Notes: generated by a model not told the origin, from the sequence alone. A stretch of DNA of 64,000 nt from Massospora cicadina (GCA_022478985.1 JAKSZP010000019.1:248001-312000); one strand, 5' to 3'; counted from the stretch's first letter, positions 46,588-59,370 are shown. Made by a program: numbers and translations.

Positions 46588-49500
46588 TCAGACGAGACAA
46601 AACTCAGTACCAGGTGAGGCACCCCAGAGAAGCGATGCTATCTCTTGTTGCAAGCGGGAACGCCACTTATGGGAAGGGGAGGGAACGTGTGTAGGGGGCG
46701 TAGCCACTATTGAGCACGTGTGGAGGAAGGGGTCTGATTTGATGAACCAGACTGGGAACCAGGAGGAGACCAGCTGCCGGCGACGTGGTGGGAGATATCC
46801 AAACATCCACGCTTGAAAGTGATCCACCAAATGAGACCGGAATCTATGGACAGCTTCAGGGAGGGTGGGGATGGATCCAGCGATGGCATCCAAGACAATC
46901 GTGTGGATAGTCCACATGGCGATTGCAACCACCAGAGCATGAAGGGAGGGTGGGAGGGGGGAGGCCATTGATGAAGCAAACATATCTCTTGACAGACTGA
47001 AGGGATGAGTTTGATCCTGGCCTAGCAGACGTTAGACTTCGCGCCATATTACTTTGGAGGTGGGGCACTTCTCCAGGCGGTGAAACAGCGTTCCATACTG
47101 GCCACACACGACACAGGATGAGTATAAAGCATTAGAGCGCTCAGCTGTACGATACACCCGCCTCAGGCAGCGCCACACATGGGAACGGACTTGAGGCTGC
47201 AACAGAGGATGGTGTGCGTATTTCCAGATAGTCTTTTGGGTCTCAGTGGAATAAGGGATGTCCATCATGTCCAGGTAGTCCACCCTGGATAGGACTTGGG
47301 GTCGAGTGGGGATCACGCCATCATGGATGGGTAGCCCCTGTACCTCTTGTGTGAACTGAGGAGAGGGGCGGCCTCTTTGGGTTGTATGTCCACTAATACG
47401 AATTTTCCACTCTGCGCTTTGCATGGAGAGTAGGATTCGTTTGTAGTGGGTTTTGGTCCCGTGAGGACCTGTGGCTGATGTGTGTGATGCGAGGTATTTC
47501 ATCAGGGAGTGGGGGTTTGATGGATTGTTGAGGCCCAAGGCTCAGGAGAAGTTGGAGCGGGCTGCGCGGGACCAGTGTTGGGATGGGAGTGTAGGAGCAG
47601 TGACGGCCGCAATCCAGGTGCCTAGGATCTTGGCGGCATGGGCTTTGAAGTCAAGTAGGCCCATGCCACCATGATGATGAGGGCCAAACATGACCTCTAG
47701 CCGTACTGGTGGAGGGCGGCCTGACCAAAGCCAACCTTGTAGCAAAGCATACAGGGATTTGAAGAAGCTTGGGGAGAAGGGGATGGCGTGGGCTCCAAAC
47801 CAGACTTTGGATAGGAGCATAGAGTTGGCAAGAACAACCCTGCCAGTGAGGGTAGTAGGGTGGGCTCTGAGAGAGGCGATTCGCTTCGTCACGTTGTCCA
47901 GTATATGGCCCTCCATTACTGCTGACGCGTATCCTCCTGCCTCCAACCACACGCCCAGATGGCGTACCGGTCCTATGGTAGGTCGCGGCACAAAGGGGAG
48001 CACCAGTGGAGCGGTGTGTTTGAGTTAGTAAGGCGTGGACTTGGGCGAGCAGCTGGGCTGGGTTGGGAACTACTTGCTGGGGCCCAGCAGTTCTGAAACT
48101 GACCAAGGAGGATGATTTCAGTTTTGAAGGCGTTTAGTGCCGCGTTGCTTACCCGGGAATATTCCTGGATGAGGGCTTCAAGCGCGCGTGCATCTTTATT
48201 ATTAGACACCCCCACCACGCAATCATCTGCAAATGCCATCATCTTGACTGGGGTTTGGCCTGGCACATGGACCCCAGTGAGTTGGGCATTCACATTTCGC
48301 AGTAGTGGGTCAAGGCTGAAGTTGTATAAGAGTGGGCTCAGGGGGTCCCCTTGTCGCAGGCCCCTTTGAGGATGGACTACATCCGTTAGGAAACCTGGGC
48401 CGCACACAGCCATTGTTGCAGATTCCGTGAGCAGCATCACCCAGTTGATGAAGCGAGGAGGTAGGCGGAATTGTTAAAGCAGGCCCTAAGGTATTCCCAG
48501 TTTACTCTATCATAGGCCTTTTGTTGGTCCAAAAATACAAGTGCCCCAGAGGCTGTGGACTGACACACATTAGCCACAGAGTGCACGTTATCCCAAATCG
48601 ACCTTCTGGGGATGAAACTGAATTGTTCTGGAGAGATGGTGGCAGATGCTACAGTCCCTAAACGGTTAGCCATGATTTTTGTTAAAATTTTGGTGTCTGT
48701 GTTTTTTAGAGAAATGGGGCGCCAGTTGGCTAAGTCTAGCCTATCCCCTTTCTTGAAGAGTGTGACAGTAAAGGCCTCATGTCCTCCTGGTAGGAGGCGC
48801 ATTTCCAACATGCTTTGGTTGAGTGAGGCTAGCAGCAATGGGGATATGTATTTAAAATATACTTTGTAGAAATCATATGGAATGCCATCTGGGCCTGGGC
48901 ATTTTTGGTTTGGCGCACCGCGAAAGGCTGTCCATAATTCGTTCAGATTAATCAAATTTATTATTTCCGGGTATCAGAAAATGGTGCAGATATGAGCTCT
49001 GTCAAGAAATTCTGCCATTTTGGCTGGCTGAATTGATTCAGCTCAGTATAACTTGGAGCAATATCTTTGCATTTTGATTGCCACTTCGGCCGGTGTATCC
49101 ACGATAGAATTATCCAATCTTCGCACCTGTGTGCAGGCCACACTCTGGCATGGTGCAAAATTTTTTTGAAGAAGTATGTGGTGCACTTGTCACCTTTAGT
49201 GATGCGTGTGGCCCTGTATTGGACACAAACCCGATGTTTGTGTTGCCTTTCAAGTGCGTTGAGGTGGGCTGCTGCCTCCGCCCACTTCTGGCCCCATGCA
49301 GGGCTATATCCTGAGGCTGGAATGTTGGATTCCAAGTGGGCCAATTCCACCAGCGCGCGCGATATAACCGCCAATGTGGCTCGTGAGCATCTGGATGAGA
49401 GATGGCAATAGTGGCGGATGGTGTCTTTTTTGAAAGTTGCTCATGTGGAAATGGGGTCTGTGCAAAACGGTGCAACAAACGATTTTGCCAAAGTTGCCTC

Positions 49501-50292
49501 TTCCACCCATGTGGAAAATCATGGTGACGCTAGCTCTGGGGGGCAGATTTTGCACCAATGTGGGGCCTTTGCAACTGTGACGGGTAAGTGGTATGTTATC
49601 AAGACCAGTTGGTGGTCGGAGAATTCCATTTTTGTTGTTTTGAAGTGGGAGATGTGGGGTTGGAATTTCGCCGGCACTAGAATAAGGTCAATGCAGGTCA
49701 TGGACCTTAATTGGCCATTGTGGATTTGGGGATGCGTCATGTTTTCGAGCAGTGGGGCATGTCGCAGCAGCGCATCCATTAACCCAAGGGTGGCTTTTAG
49801 AATGCGTAGTTCTACGTGACCCTGTGGGGTGTGGGGTGAGGGCGGCCACCGGTCAATTGGTGAGGTTAGCCAACAGTTCATGTCACCGATTAGGAAAGAA
49901 TCGGGGGGTAGCGGGAGGGATTTGACCAACGAGAAAAATTCCCGGCACTCTTGTGCACCGTTTGGGGCGTAAATGTTGACAATTGTGTGTGCAACATCGG
50001 CCCATGAGAAGGTGACAATGAGCACTCAGTCATTTAGGAATGTTTCTAAAGATGTAAATTTAAAAAAATTGTTTTTCCGAATTAGCACCCCACAGTGCTT
50101 TGACCAAAAGGATAGGGATGGTAGGAGCATTGTTTTCCAAGCATTCTCAGAACCTCGTGGACAGTGGGTTTCCTGGATGGCCAGAATATCCACGGGTAAA
50201 TTATTTTGTAAAAAACTCAGTTTCCTAGCCCAGGACGGGGAGGCCTTGAGTCTGGCGATATTCAGCATCCCTAGAGTGAAGGTTTCCCCCAT
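46588..50292 (-). pseudogene. LINE-C ORF2: endonuclease / RT / zf-RVT (broken)
   Basis: The ATG at 50292 opens MGETFTLGMLNIARLKASPS. The endonuclease has AIQETHCPRG, VNIYAPNGAQECRE, IGDMNCWLTSP and FSDHQLVLI. RT (48955-47900) has CPGPDGIPYDFYK, LFKKGDRLDLANWRPISL, FLDQQKAYDRVNW, GLRQGDPLSPLLYNFSLDP and an intact FADD at 48222-48233. zf-RVT CVVCGQYGTLFHRLEKC is at about 47061-47116. Frame breaks occur near 50025, 49519, 48955, 48440, 47540 and 47030. The last segment runs past the usual end (SPSHKWRSRLQ) to 46588. Confidence 0.92.
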
Positions 50293-51701
50293 CGCACCTT
50301 AGGTGCGAGGGGGTGGGCCCCTGGCCCACCAGCCTCTTCCAGGTCCCCACAGGCTTTCACAGCAGCGCGGGTATTAGCAGCAACGCTATCGGGGTTTTTG
50401 TTAATTTTTGTGGAAAGAGTCACGTTGGCTTTGGCCTTCGCTTTTTGTCTTCCCAACGTCGGATGAATTTTTTGCAGTGTGGATAAGTTTGGTGCACCGT
50501 CGAGTGGGGCAAAAAAAATTTTTTCAGTTGGGATAGGTCCCAAGTTGGTTTCAACTGGGGCTTGGGTGCAGCGATTGGGTGAGATCAAATCTCCCATCAG
50601 ATCCTCAGATTGAGTGGCCCATTCAGCTTGGGCCTCCCAATCTGATTGGGTGATGGATTCCCATGTTGCTTCCGCCGCGAAGGTCTCCATGTCCTCCTGG
50701 CGTTGTGAGTGTGGGATGGTGGCTGTGACCTTGGCCGCAGTCCTATGGGCCTGCTTGGCCTTCTTCCGCTAATGCGGGGAGATGGGCTTTACCAATAGGT
50801 AGCAGCCTTGTGCTCCCCACGGGAAAGCCTCATTGGTGCTTGCGGTTGGTTTGTAGTGCGCCTCTCCGCTGGCCATGGCCGCTGAGGGGTGCTCTTGGAA
50901 TGTAACGCCCTCTTTAATGGGGCACGCGTGTGCCTTATAGCTGAATGCGTCACAGCGGGTGCAAATGGGGGGCGCGCTGTCCACAGTTACCTGGAATGGG
51001 TGGGTGGTGTGCCCTGCAATATCAATAAAGGTGGAGTGCAGGATCTGGGTTAGGTCCTTCGCAATCTCCTCAGTTGGGGTCAGAACTGCGATGGCTTTGC
51101 CGGTGCACAGGTGTGGCATCAGCATGAAACGTTGCATTTTGAAAGATTGTATTTCGCCATATATGGTGAGACCATCTTTCAGGTGTTGCTCCAAAATGTC
51201 ACGTTTTACCGTAGTAGGCAAAAAGTCAAACGTGAGGAAAATTTGGTTTGATTTTGTCCATCTGGTGCATTTAGTTTCGACGACCCATTGCCCTTCGGGG
51301 AGGTCAACCACTACGCGCACCGCTGCAGCCTCGTCTGCTGCTATTTTGCTCTCAAAACCTAGGTCCAGCCAACCGCGCGACATGGAGTGAGGTGCAACGT
51401 ACACCGCGGTCGGGAAAATTTTGTGTACACCTTCACAAAATTTTTCCCATAGGGCCATTTTTTGGATGTCCAGATACACACGGACTCCAGATTCCACCAA
51501 CAAAAGTGGCTGGGAATGTGGCGTATTGATGTACTGGTTGCATCGTGCTTGCCACGCGAGTATCTCAGGGGAAATTGTGACCGCTGGTTTTTTTAGATTT
51601 TTTTCTATTCCGCCGGATTCTCTGGGGCGTTTTTGAACGTTAGAGGCCGCGGGCCTTCCGCCTGCTCCTCTTGCCTTGCTTGCCCAACTGCTCCCAGACA
51701 T
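50271..51701 (-). pseudogene. LINE-C ORF1 (one stop codon)
   Basis: The ATG at 51701 opens MSGSSWASKARGAGGRPAAS; the frame is open for 310 codons to a TAG at 50769-50771, then continues in the same frame to a TAG at 50271-50273. There is a small in-frame deletion just after the internal stop. The knuckle reads CTRCDAFSYKAHAC: the zinc-binding His is Tyr, which one C-to-T change explains. Full length would be about 476 residues. ORF1 overlaps ORF2 by 22 bases. Confidence 0.92.
50292..50308 (-). promoter_or_regulatory. Inverted repeat at ORF1/ORF2 junction, LINE-C copy
   Basis: Sense TCGCACC-TAA-GGTGCGA: a perfect 7-bp stem with a three-base loop, its last base being the A of the ORF2 ATG. Confidence 0.6.
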
Positions 51702-51795
51702 GGGCGCAGACTAATCCCCTCTATGAGATTATCAAACTAGATTTAGTCTTGAATTGAATGGGTTGCAAAAGTGTTTGCAACGAGAAAGAAAAGTT

Positions 51796-51816
51796 TTTTC
51801 AGAGTTATTTATTGTA
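51796..51816. repeat. Target-site duplication of LINE-C, 5' side
   Basis: Identical to 46513-46533. Confidence 0.95.
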
Positions 51817-54400
51817 TGAATGCTGTGATTGCTGCCCAATTTCAGGCGTGACTTCAGGCTTGAGCAAATATCTGGGAAGTTATCTGATAAGGTCTTCATG
51901 GGACTAGCTACTTGAAAATCGTTAAGCTTAGGTAGGTTGGTCAAACATCTGGGTTGGAGATCTAAACCTTGATCAATAATATGCTTTGCATAAGGTTTTG
52001 ATACTTCTGCTCGGGCTTCTTTAAAAATTTTTAAGGGTTTAGTTGCTTTTTATGTGGCCTAAGTAGTGACTATCATGACATCATTAGCCACGATATGGTG
52101 AAGGTTATATTTAGCAACATCTTCGGCCCTAAAGAGCTCATCAGTGTCAGGTGGAATGGTTTAAAAATTGGTGGAGTTAGAGAATTCTGCCTCTACTCCA
52201 CCTGATCTTTTCCCGCCTCACTGTCACTGTTGATTTCTAGAGCAAAGTTGACCCCAGGCTTTTTGTTTGACCGTCTGTAGCATTGGTTAGCAAAGTGACC
52301 TATTTGACCACAGTTGTGGCATGTAATTGGCCCTTTTTGCTGCTTTTTCTCAAATTTTGGTTTGTATTTTTTAAACTTTTCCCCTGGTCAGACATAGTGT
52401 TTCTTTTTGGACCCAAAAATTGGGATTTTTGCTGATCTTTGGCCCAATTAGGGGTATTGAAATTACGGGAACAGCTTCTCAAGTAATTGGTAAGCTCTTG
52501 GATTTCTAAATTTCCATTAAATGCAGGTAACATGACATTGTGAAGTTCATGGAAGGGCATAATTGTGTGCTCCATTACAATCTTGGCATCAAATTTATCT
52601 ATTGCATTGCACCCACACAGAACTTGTGCCTCATGGAAAAATATCTGCAAAGTCCTTAATAGTCTCATTCTGCTTATATTCAATATTAAGAAGCTCTCTT
52701 TTTCGGATTTCTAATTTTTCAGGCTCTCCAAACTGTTTTGTTATTGCAATTTTAGAGTCCATATAGGACCAGTTGTCGCCCAAATTGGGCATAACGAGGT
52801 CATAGTTATGGAAATCAAGTAAAGTTGATCAGTGCTGATCCTTTTGCATGGTCTGATACTCCCCTCATTGCTTTTTCATATAGCTTGAGAAAAGAGTGAA
52901 CGTTACCATCTTTATAGAACTTTATTAAATTCAATGTTTTCAAGTCATCTCGCCCTGTTTTGGGCATAGGGGTTGTACTTCTTCTTTAACGTCTTGGTGT
53001 GCCATCGCCCATAATCAGCCCTCTTTCCCGTTGGGGAGTATCTGGAGTTAGTATTGATGCTGGGACTCTAGGCATAGAACAGATGTTCGAAATATTGGTT
53101 TCTGCATTGGTGTCAACTTCTGGTAATTCAATTTCAGGATATTGCTCTGAACTACTGGATTCCAACGCCTGAATTTGGCCCTTAGTTACTTTTACAGGCT
53201 GAATTTTGGCCGAATAAGCGGAGCTTTTTCCTATTTCTTTTTTTGTCAAAGTTGGGTGAGCACTGTCAGCCTTGCTTTTTGAGGGAATCAAATTCTTCTT
53301 TAGGTTTCTTACTCCTCTTTAAATAAAGCTTAATTGGTTGTTATGCTTTTTATATCTTTGTCCATACTGTCTCCTTGGAGATTTTGCAGTTGATAATTGC
53401 ATTCTGGGTTCCCAATTCTCCCAAGTAATTTTAGTATTTCTGGCCTGCAATCTCAACACCACAGTCCAAAATTTAGTAAATTCCTCTTTGATCTGGGAAT
53501 CCTCTTCATCTCTATTCGGGATGACTGGTTTTGCTGAAAGGTACTCAAAGTTTTTATAGTATCCAACTTGGCCTGAACATACTTTTAAAGTCATCAGCTT
53601 TTACATTTAACTCCAGGTGATTTCTTTGGCCTGAAGTGGCATGTATGGTAAGTCATTATGATTGAGACAATAGGTAATCAGAATGGCTTTCCAGTTTTCA
53701 ACAGCGGTTATTCATGTTTTGTACCCATTTGTGTGATAGACCATGGTGAGCAAGAATTTCTGCGGCTATCTTCAGGACTCCTTTGTTCAGAAGCTCCTTG
53801 AGGGTGTTTAATCTCCCATGAGCTTCATTGGCAAGTCCCATATTATCAACAATTGCCTTTCAGACTTCAGCAAAACTGGAATTTAGTTTGTCCAGTAGGT
53901 AATTCATCAAGTTTGTTACTCCCCTTGCACATGGTAGATTTCCGTGATTTCCAGATTTTGTCTAGCAATGATTCGCTGGGTATGCTTAATTGAGGGTTAA
54001 ACAAAGCTAACCAGGAATTCGTTAGTTGATTGACTATCTGTGAGACGTTTGGCAAGAGATGCCATGGTTGCATCGCAGTACTTCATATATATCTCCATCT
54101 TGATCACCTGATCCTTAAAATAGAACAGGCTGAAGGAGGGATCAATTTGTGAAGTACCAATCCCAAAAACCCTGATATAGGGTTTCAAGCATAGCTTTCA
54201 CACTTGAAGTTATAAGATCAATTGGGCTGGTTATATCTGCATGAGCTCCCCTAACTGTGATAAGATCCATGGGAGTAGGAGGTACCCGCTGCAGAGCCTT
54301 GTTAGCTGGTATTAAAGTAATCCAAGATTTCCTTGTTGCTAGTTTCCATCTTGTTGTCGCTTTCTCATCTGGCCAAATCTGCCAGGACATGGTTATGGGA
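51817..54400 (-). pseudogene. G2b gag (broken) with CCHC zinc knuckle
   Basis: Running 5' to 3' on the minus strand: N-terminal scraps (54188-53997, AKRLTDSQSTNEF), polar segments at 53594-53319 and 53291-52986 (SAKIQPVKVTKGQIQALESS), then capsid-like 52683-52300 (FHEAQVLCGCNAIDKF, MPFHELHNVMLPAFNGNLEI). The knuckle CHNCGQIGHFANQC lies at 52280-52321 in an adjacent frame and is a complete C-x2-C-x4-H-x4-C. The end towards LINE-C (51944-51732) is linker. Frameshifts separate every block. Confidence 0.75.
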
Positions 54401-54428
54401 ATCCATTTTGGAGAGTGTCGTGGGTTTT

Positions 54429-54441
54429 GAGTGAGCACGAG
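54429..54441 (-). other. Primer binding site of G2b (decayed)
   Basis: Minus strand CTCGTGCTCACTC, keeping the GTGCTCACT core next to the LTR. Confidence 0.5.
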
Positions 54442-54442
54442 T

Positions 54443-55542
54443 TGTGAAGTTCCAAGGATCTCTCACTTGAAAATTGGTATCCTGAACACTTATTTGGGAT
54501 GAAGTTCCACCGGATGATCCTTGATATGGCCAATGGCTTATGGTATATTCACCGTTTGGAAACTCACTAGGCCTATTAAAGTAGCCCAGACTCTTCTGGT
54601 AAATTTTGGGCATAATTTCTACATCATAACAGGGAGCTTCTTTCAAGGCAGGTTTCAATAAAAGATGTGCTTTCAGCTTGCTAACACTTCTCCAAAGGTA
54701 AGTCTTTGCTAAAACCAAGAAGAGGAATAAATAGAATATCTTTTTTATAGGATATTTATTTGATAATCAGTCATTAGGCCAGAAGCCAGTATTTATACCT
54801 ATAGGGCATCTCCTGGCCACATTTGAGCACAAAATTTTAACAGATATTTTACCACCTCAGTTTGGCCCTTAAACTCATACAACTGAGACCTTTTCTTAGG
54901 TTTTTGGTGGCAAAATAGTCTCAAAATTGGGAGGATTTCAGGTACAAAAATTGCGAAAAAAACATGCAAAATTGTCCTAGGATCTTCTTGATTTGAGTTT
55001 CATCATACTGCTGATGAAATACACCTTCTGTGAAATTCTTGCATTGATTAAAGTAGATGATGTACCCTTAATCAGGATGTCAGCAGGCCTCTCTCTTGAT
55101 AGCACTAGGTACTCCCTTTTTGGCGGTTCATGTGCAAGTGCTATCATGCCAATTACACATACTAATATACAAATCTCACCCTAGGGCAGGAATTTGATTA
55201 CGTTTTTTGTTCGTCTGATGGTCCATGGGACTTTTAAACGTTAACTTTGGGTCAGTCTTGAATGATTTTGTATACTAGTTAGTTGATTGTGTTCCTGATG
55301 ATTGGGATCAATTGCCCAGATTTGATGCATAGGAAATTGGCCCTAGTATGCGAGCATATTCAGCCTAAACTTATTAATAATGTACTTAATTGAATATAAG
55401 TTGAGATATTTTTCCAGAATCATGTAATTGCAATAGGCTTTGAGGTGAGAGTATAGGTGTTAGCTCAAGTGTTGATAGGATAATTGGTCCAATCTGATGG
55501 TTGTCAAAGGTTTATTTTCAAGTTAACCACCAGAATCCGACA
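54443..55542 (-). repeat. G2b 5' LTR
   Basis: TGTGAAGTTCC to CCGACA, 1,100 bp, partner of 41684-42776. Confidence 0.9.
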
Positions 55543-56205
55543 GTGAGAATCTTCTGTACAGATTCATCTACATCAGCCCATGCATCAGGAGTCATGAGAA
55601 GATTGTGTACCCTCTCAGCTTCACTATTGTCTAAATGAAGAACAGGAAGCCGTGTTAACCTATCTACATTCATGTGGCATGTTCCTGCCTGATGTTCAAT
55701 AGTCATATCATAATGCTGGAGCTTCAAAGTCCAGTGAGCCAACTGCCGCGTGGGGTCCTTCATATTCTGCAACAACTTCAAAGAGGCGTGTTCAGTGATT
55801 GCTTAGAAGGGAGTTCCATATAGGAAGGGGTGGTAGTGTTTTACAGCAAGCAGGACAGCCAAACACTCCTTCTCCATGACAATGTAGTTACGCTCAGCTT
55901 AAAAAAAGCCTTTTTTAAAGTAATACAAGGGATGATCAACTCCATGATCATCTAAAGAGCCAAGATAGCTCCAACAGCGTAGTCAGAGGCATCCGTGAAC
56001 AACATGAAAGGTTTGCTGTGGTCAGGATGGCAGGGTATTAGTCCTTTTTGTAATAGCGCCTTCAGAGTTTCAAAGGCAGCTTTTTGTTCAGCACCCCAAT
56101 GGAAAGGGGTATTATTAGTTAAGAGCTGTATGAGGGGCTCACTGAGCTGCGCGAATTTTGGTTAAATTGAGTTAGTACCTCATTATACCCAGGAATACCT
56201 GGATG
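55543..56205 (-). pseudogene. G1a RNase H and connection (broken)
   Basis: 55781-55543 gives MKLLQNMKDPTRQLAHWTLK, LQHYDMTIEHQAGTCHMNVD and RLTRLPVLHLDNSEAERVHN. This is the C-terminal RNase H core and tail, ending at the G2b insertion. Upstream to 56205 are connection-domain motifs (FHWGAEQKAAFETL-like) with stops. Confidence 0.82.
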
Positions 56206-57087
56206 TCACAAAGGGTTTTGAGCGCAGGCATCTTAGCTATAGCTTCAACTTTATCTTGAAGAGGTTGAATCCCATCTTAGGAGATAGCGTGTACAAGGAA
56301 ATCCAGCTTCCTCTGGAAAAATGTGCATTTAGAGGGCTTTAATTTATAATTAGAAGCATGCAAGCCTTGAAACACCTCCTTTAGATGTGCGAGGTGCTCA
56401 TTGAAAGTCTTAAAGAAGAATGTAATATCATCGAGGTAGACAATGATGCAGCTTAATTTAAATCCTACATGATATGATCCATTGCTCGCTGGAAAGTGGC
56501 GGGTGCGTTGTACAGCCCTTGCAGTAGCCAGGTTGGTTAAAAAGACCCTCACTGCAAATAAGAGCACATATCTCCTAGTCTTGTAGAGAAAGGTCTATTT
56601 GCCAATAACCGCTAGCCAGGTCCATGGCGGAGAAGTATTTAGACCCAGAGAATTGGGCCAGAGCCTCATCATTATGAGTGATAGGATAGCTATCCATCTT
56701 GGTAAGGTTATTTAATTTGTTGTAGTCCATCACTACCTGATGACCTCCATTCTTCCTCTTTATTAGTAAAAGGGGAGACCAATGGCTTTGTGACAACACC
56801 AGCAATCCAGCTTCCAGCAGCTGTTTGAGCTCTGTCCACATCTGTAGCTCCTCAATTTTTGATTTGCAATAGGGCATGGAGTGAACTGGTTTAGCATCAC
56901 CAACGTCAATTGTATGCATCCAACCCTTCATATACCCATAGTCATTTTCAGATTTGGAGAAAATGTCGCTGTGGGCCTTAAGTAAAGAGTGGACTTTATC
57001 CAACTCAGCTGGGGTTAGTTCATCGGAGATTTGAACAGAAGGTAGGGTACATATGGAGTGATCAGCAGCTAAGCCCATATCTGTCAC
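56206..57087 (-). pseudogene. G1a reverse transcriptase (broken)
   Basis: 57087-56575 is open for 170 codons: ELTPAELDKVHSLLKAHSDI, TELKQLLEAGLLVLSQS, KRKNGGHQVVMDYNKLNNLT, GSKYFSAMDLASGYWQIDL. 56567-56277 continues with an intact catalytic YLDD at 56427-56438 (IVYLDDITFFFKTFNEHLA). A frameshift separates the halves. This is the only gypsy RT here with both catalytic Asp and the Tyr intact. Confidence 0.92.
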
Positions 57088-57860
57088 AGACCTAATACAG
57101 TGGACTTACTTGATGTCCTCAACGTGTAGCAGAAGGCCTCTTACTATCTCCTGATGCTTTTTTACCACCATACCCTTTTGGTAAGATTTCCCAGCAAAAG
57201 ATTTATAGGCCGATGATAGGCAGGGTCTAACAAACCTGGCAAAACTATGGGCTCGAAAGGACTAACTACATCTATACTAATGAGGTGCAGTAGGCAGTTG
57301 TGTGGGATTTGCATGGTAATCTTTGTGTCAACTACCTTTTGTTCCCCAGCATTAATGACCACCTCATAAGAAGCATAGAAAGGGATGCCTCAAGGGCATC
57401 CACTGAAGGAGGCAACAGCTTTGTATGCCATCCTGCCGTGGTGTAATGCAGGGATAGAGCGGAGGAGGGATACTCAACTGTGCAAACATAATCCTTTTTA
57501 TTAAGCTCTTCATTAGACAGAATCAGAGGAACCTCATATTTAAGTAGAGAAAGATAGACCTGCTTTAAAATAATAACACCTACATATTCAAGCATAAATT
57601 GGGTTCTAATGAGTAAATCATAAGTGTTATTGGTCAAAGCCACTACTGGAGCTGACAAGAGAAGCTTTCCAAACCTTATGGGCAGAGAAGAGTAGGCTCC
57701 AAAGGGCGCGGGTGATGTTTGGGCCTGCCATTCCAAACTCTTGAGTGTGGTCAAGGTCATGGGCCAGCTTAATTATCTTTGTGAGCTTAGTTGACACAAC
57801 TTTCACTGGGGACCCAGTGTCAAAGATATCTTTAACCCGCACGCCATAAACAATGACCTC
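57088..57860 (-). pseudogene. G1a protease and linker (broken)
   Basis: The active site DTGS is at 57810-57821 (KDIFDTGSPVKVVSTKLTKI). 57760-57332 gives SSLPIRFGKLLLSAPVVALT and NNTYDLLIRTQFMLEYVGV, the C-terminal helix region, then the linker to RT (57362-57162, LPGLLDPAYHRPINLLLGNL). Confidence 0.85.
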
Positions 57861-59370
57861 TACTTTAGCTAATTTACCACTTAAGGAAGGGGGAAGAGAG
57901 AGGACCTCTTTTAGATGAAAAGTTGAGGCAAGGCATTTTGAAGTTTCAGGGTATTTCTTCTGGATAGTCTGCAGACTATGAATGCACTGGGTGGGTCAGA
58001 GAAATGTGGCAATAAGCTGGTCAGCATCACTGGCAGTGTCAATAATCTCAAGACCCCTTATCCCATGCTGAAGATAAGTGTGACATGGGATCTTAGCCCA
58101 ATTCACTCTCTCTAGGTTTAACCAATCCGGTATCTCCACTTTACCTTGGGCTCCTAAAACGTAATGACCAACATCTTCATCATCCCCTCAGAATTGTCGT
58201 CAGAGGGATTATCAATGCAGGTTAGGGAGCCCCTAGGAGGTGTGGTAGGTTTAGGACTTCCATTATGGGATGATTGGTCCTGGGGTTGCTCCTCCACTTT
58301 ATTAACTTTTGGGGGAGGTGTTAATATTACAGCCCGAGTTTTGACCTTTTTGGTAGAGGGAATTTTGCTGCCTCAGGGAGACAGGTTTCATGCTAGAGTT
58401 AACTGATTGAGAAGTTGAGGGAGATAGTACCGCGGAGGAGGATGCTTTAACTCCAACAGCTATGTGTTATTCGGTGGCTGTGGGCTTCTGTGAAGCAGGC
58501 GATGTAGCTTGTGGAATCTGAGAAAGGGTTTGGGCTTAGGAGCCAGTTTTGGGACCACATGGGAAAGCTGCCCTGAATAAGAATATGAGCAAGGAAAAGG
58601 GGCTGTAGCTTTTACCAGCTACGTTTCTTGAACTGAAAATGAAAGGGAGCATTGTCCCATCACCGCCATTACAACTGATTATTGGTATGGAAAGAGGAAA
58701 CAGCTGTAGTATATGCTAACTTGAGTGGTGTAGAAACTTGGCTCATAGCTTCATGAGTAGGGTCAAGCTTTTAGATATCTGCAACTGTAATAAGGCCTTC
58801 TTGATATCCTGTACAGATTTAAACGTGCTCTTTACAGAAGAGAGATACAATGCTAAGGAGAAATGAGATGCCAAGACAGCCAAGATAGCTGAAATGGCAT
58901 CTTCAAGAGGGAGCAGTTGTTCCAGAAACAAAGGTTAAGCTTTATTATAGAAGCGCTTAACAAACGAATTGATTGATTCTCCTCTTGAAACTTAAGGCAC
59001 ATAGAAGCCTGTTTTTGTCATAGCAAAATTTGCTTAGAACCAATTTCATCAAGCAGCTCTTGCTTAACCTCTGCTAAGTGCTGAGGTTGACCATGGTGGA
59101 GACCATTCTTTCTTGAGCTATGCAGTTTAAGCAAGGAAATATGTACAGGATTTTTTTGTTAGTAAGTTGCTCCTTCCATTGCAGATTTGTAAACGTAAAA
59201 AAAAGAGGCAATATTGCCCTCACCAGGTATGAACTTGGCTCGCAGAGGGGATTTTCTTATAACTGGACATTGTAGTGAGTGCTGCTCAAGCCTTTTAAGT
59301 CAAGACAAAGCATTAGCTAGCTGGAGTTCAATAAAAGCTAGCTGAGGTTTTTCATCGTTTTTGTGGTTAC
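57861..59370 (-). pseudogene. G1a gag (broken)
   Basis: Positioned between the primer site and protease. 58931-58743 gives a helical segment (LPLEDAISAILAVLASHFSL, VQDIKKALLQLQ). About 59340-59170 corresponds to the coiled-coil N-terminus seen in G1b. A plus-strand open frame at 58164-58406 is a shadow. No zinc knuckle was found. Confidence 0.65.

Larger units (their letters stand above)
46534..51795 (-). mobile_element. LINE-C, full-length L1-like retrotransposon (youngest-looking copy)
   Basis: 5.26 kb with a perfect 21-bp target duplication, inserted in the gag-pro region of G2b. ORF1 is nearly complete, with one stop codon. The 3' tail is CCCCGCAATAAATTTAAA. It is closest to LINE-B along the RT region, with long identical runs. 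Confidence 0.95.
41684..55542 (-). mobile_element. Ty3/gypsy element G2b nested in G1a
   Basis: LTRs 41684-42776 and 54443-55542 (about 1.1 kb, TGTGAAG...GACA). The flanks ACGAG (41679-41683) and GTGAG (55543-55547) are a 5-bp duplication with two transitions. Rejoining G1a across this site with one flank copy gives the same spacing as the uninterrupted G1b sequence near 15840. LINE-C interrupts its gag-pro junction. Confidence 0.88.

Noticed and set aside
54365..54718. Integrase- or gag-like protein (GEYTIS.WPYQGSSGG) as a gene
   Set aside because: The same reading frame occurs in both G2b LTR copies (41684- and 54443-), so it is a chance frame in LTR sequence.
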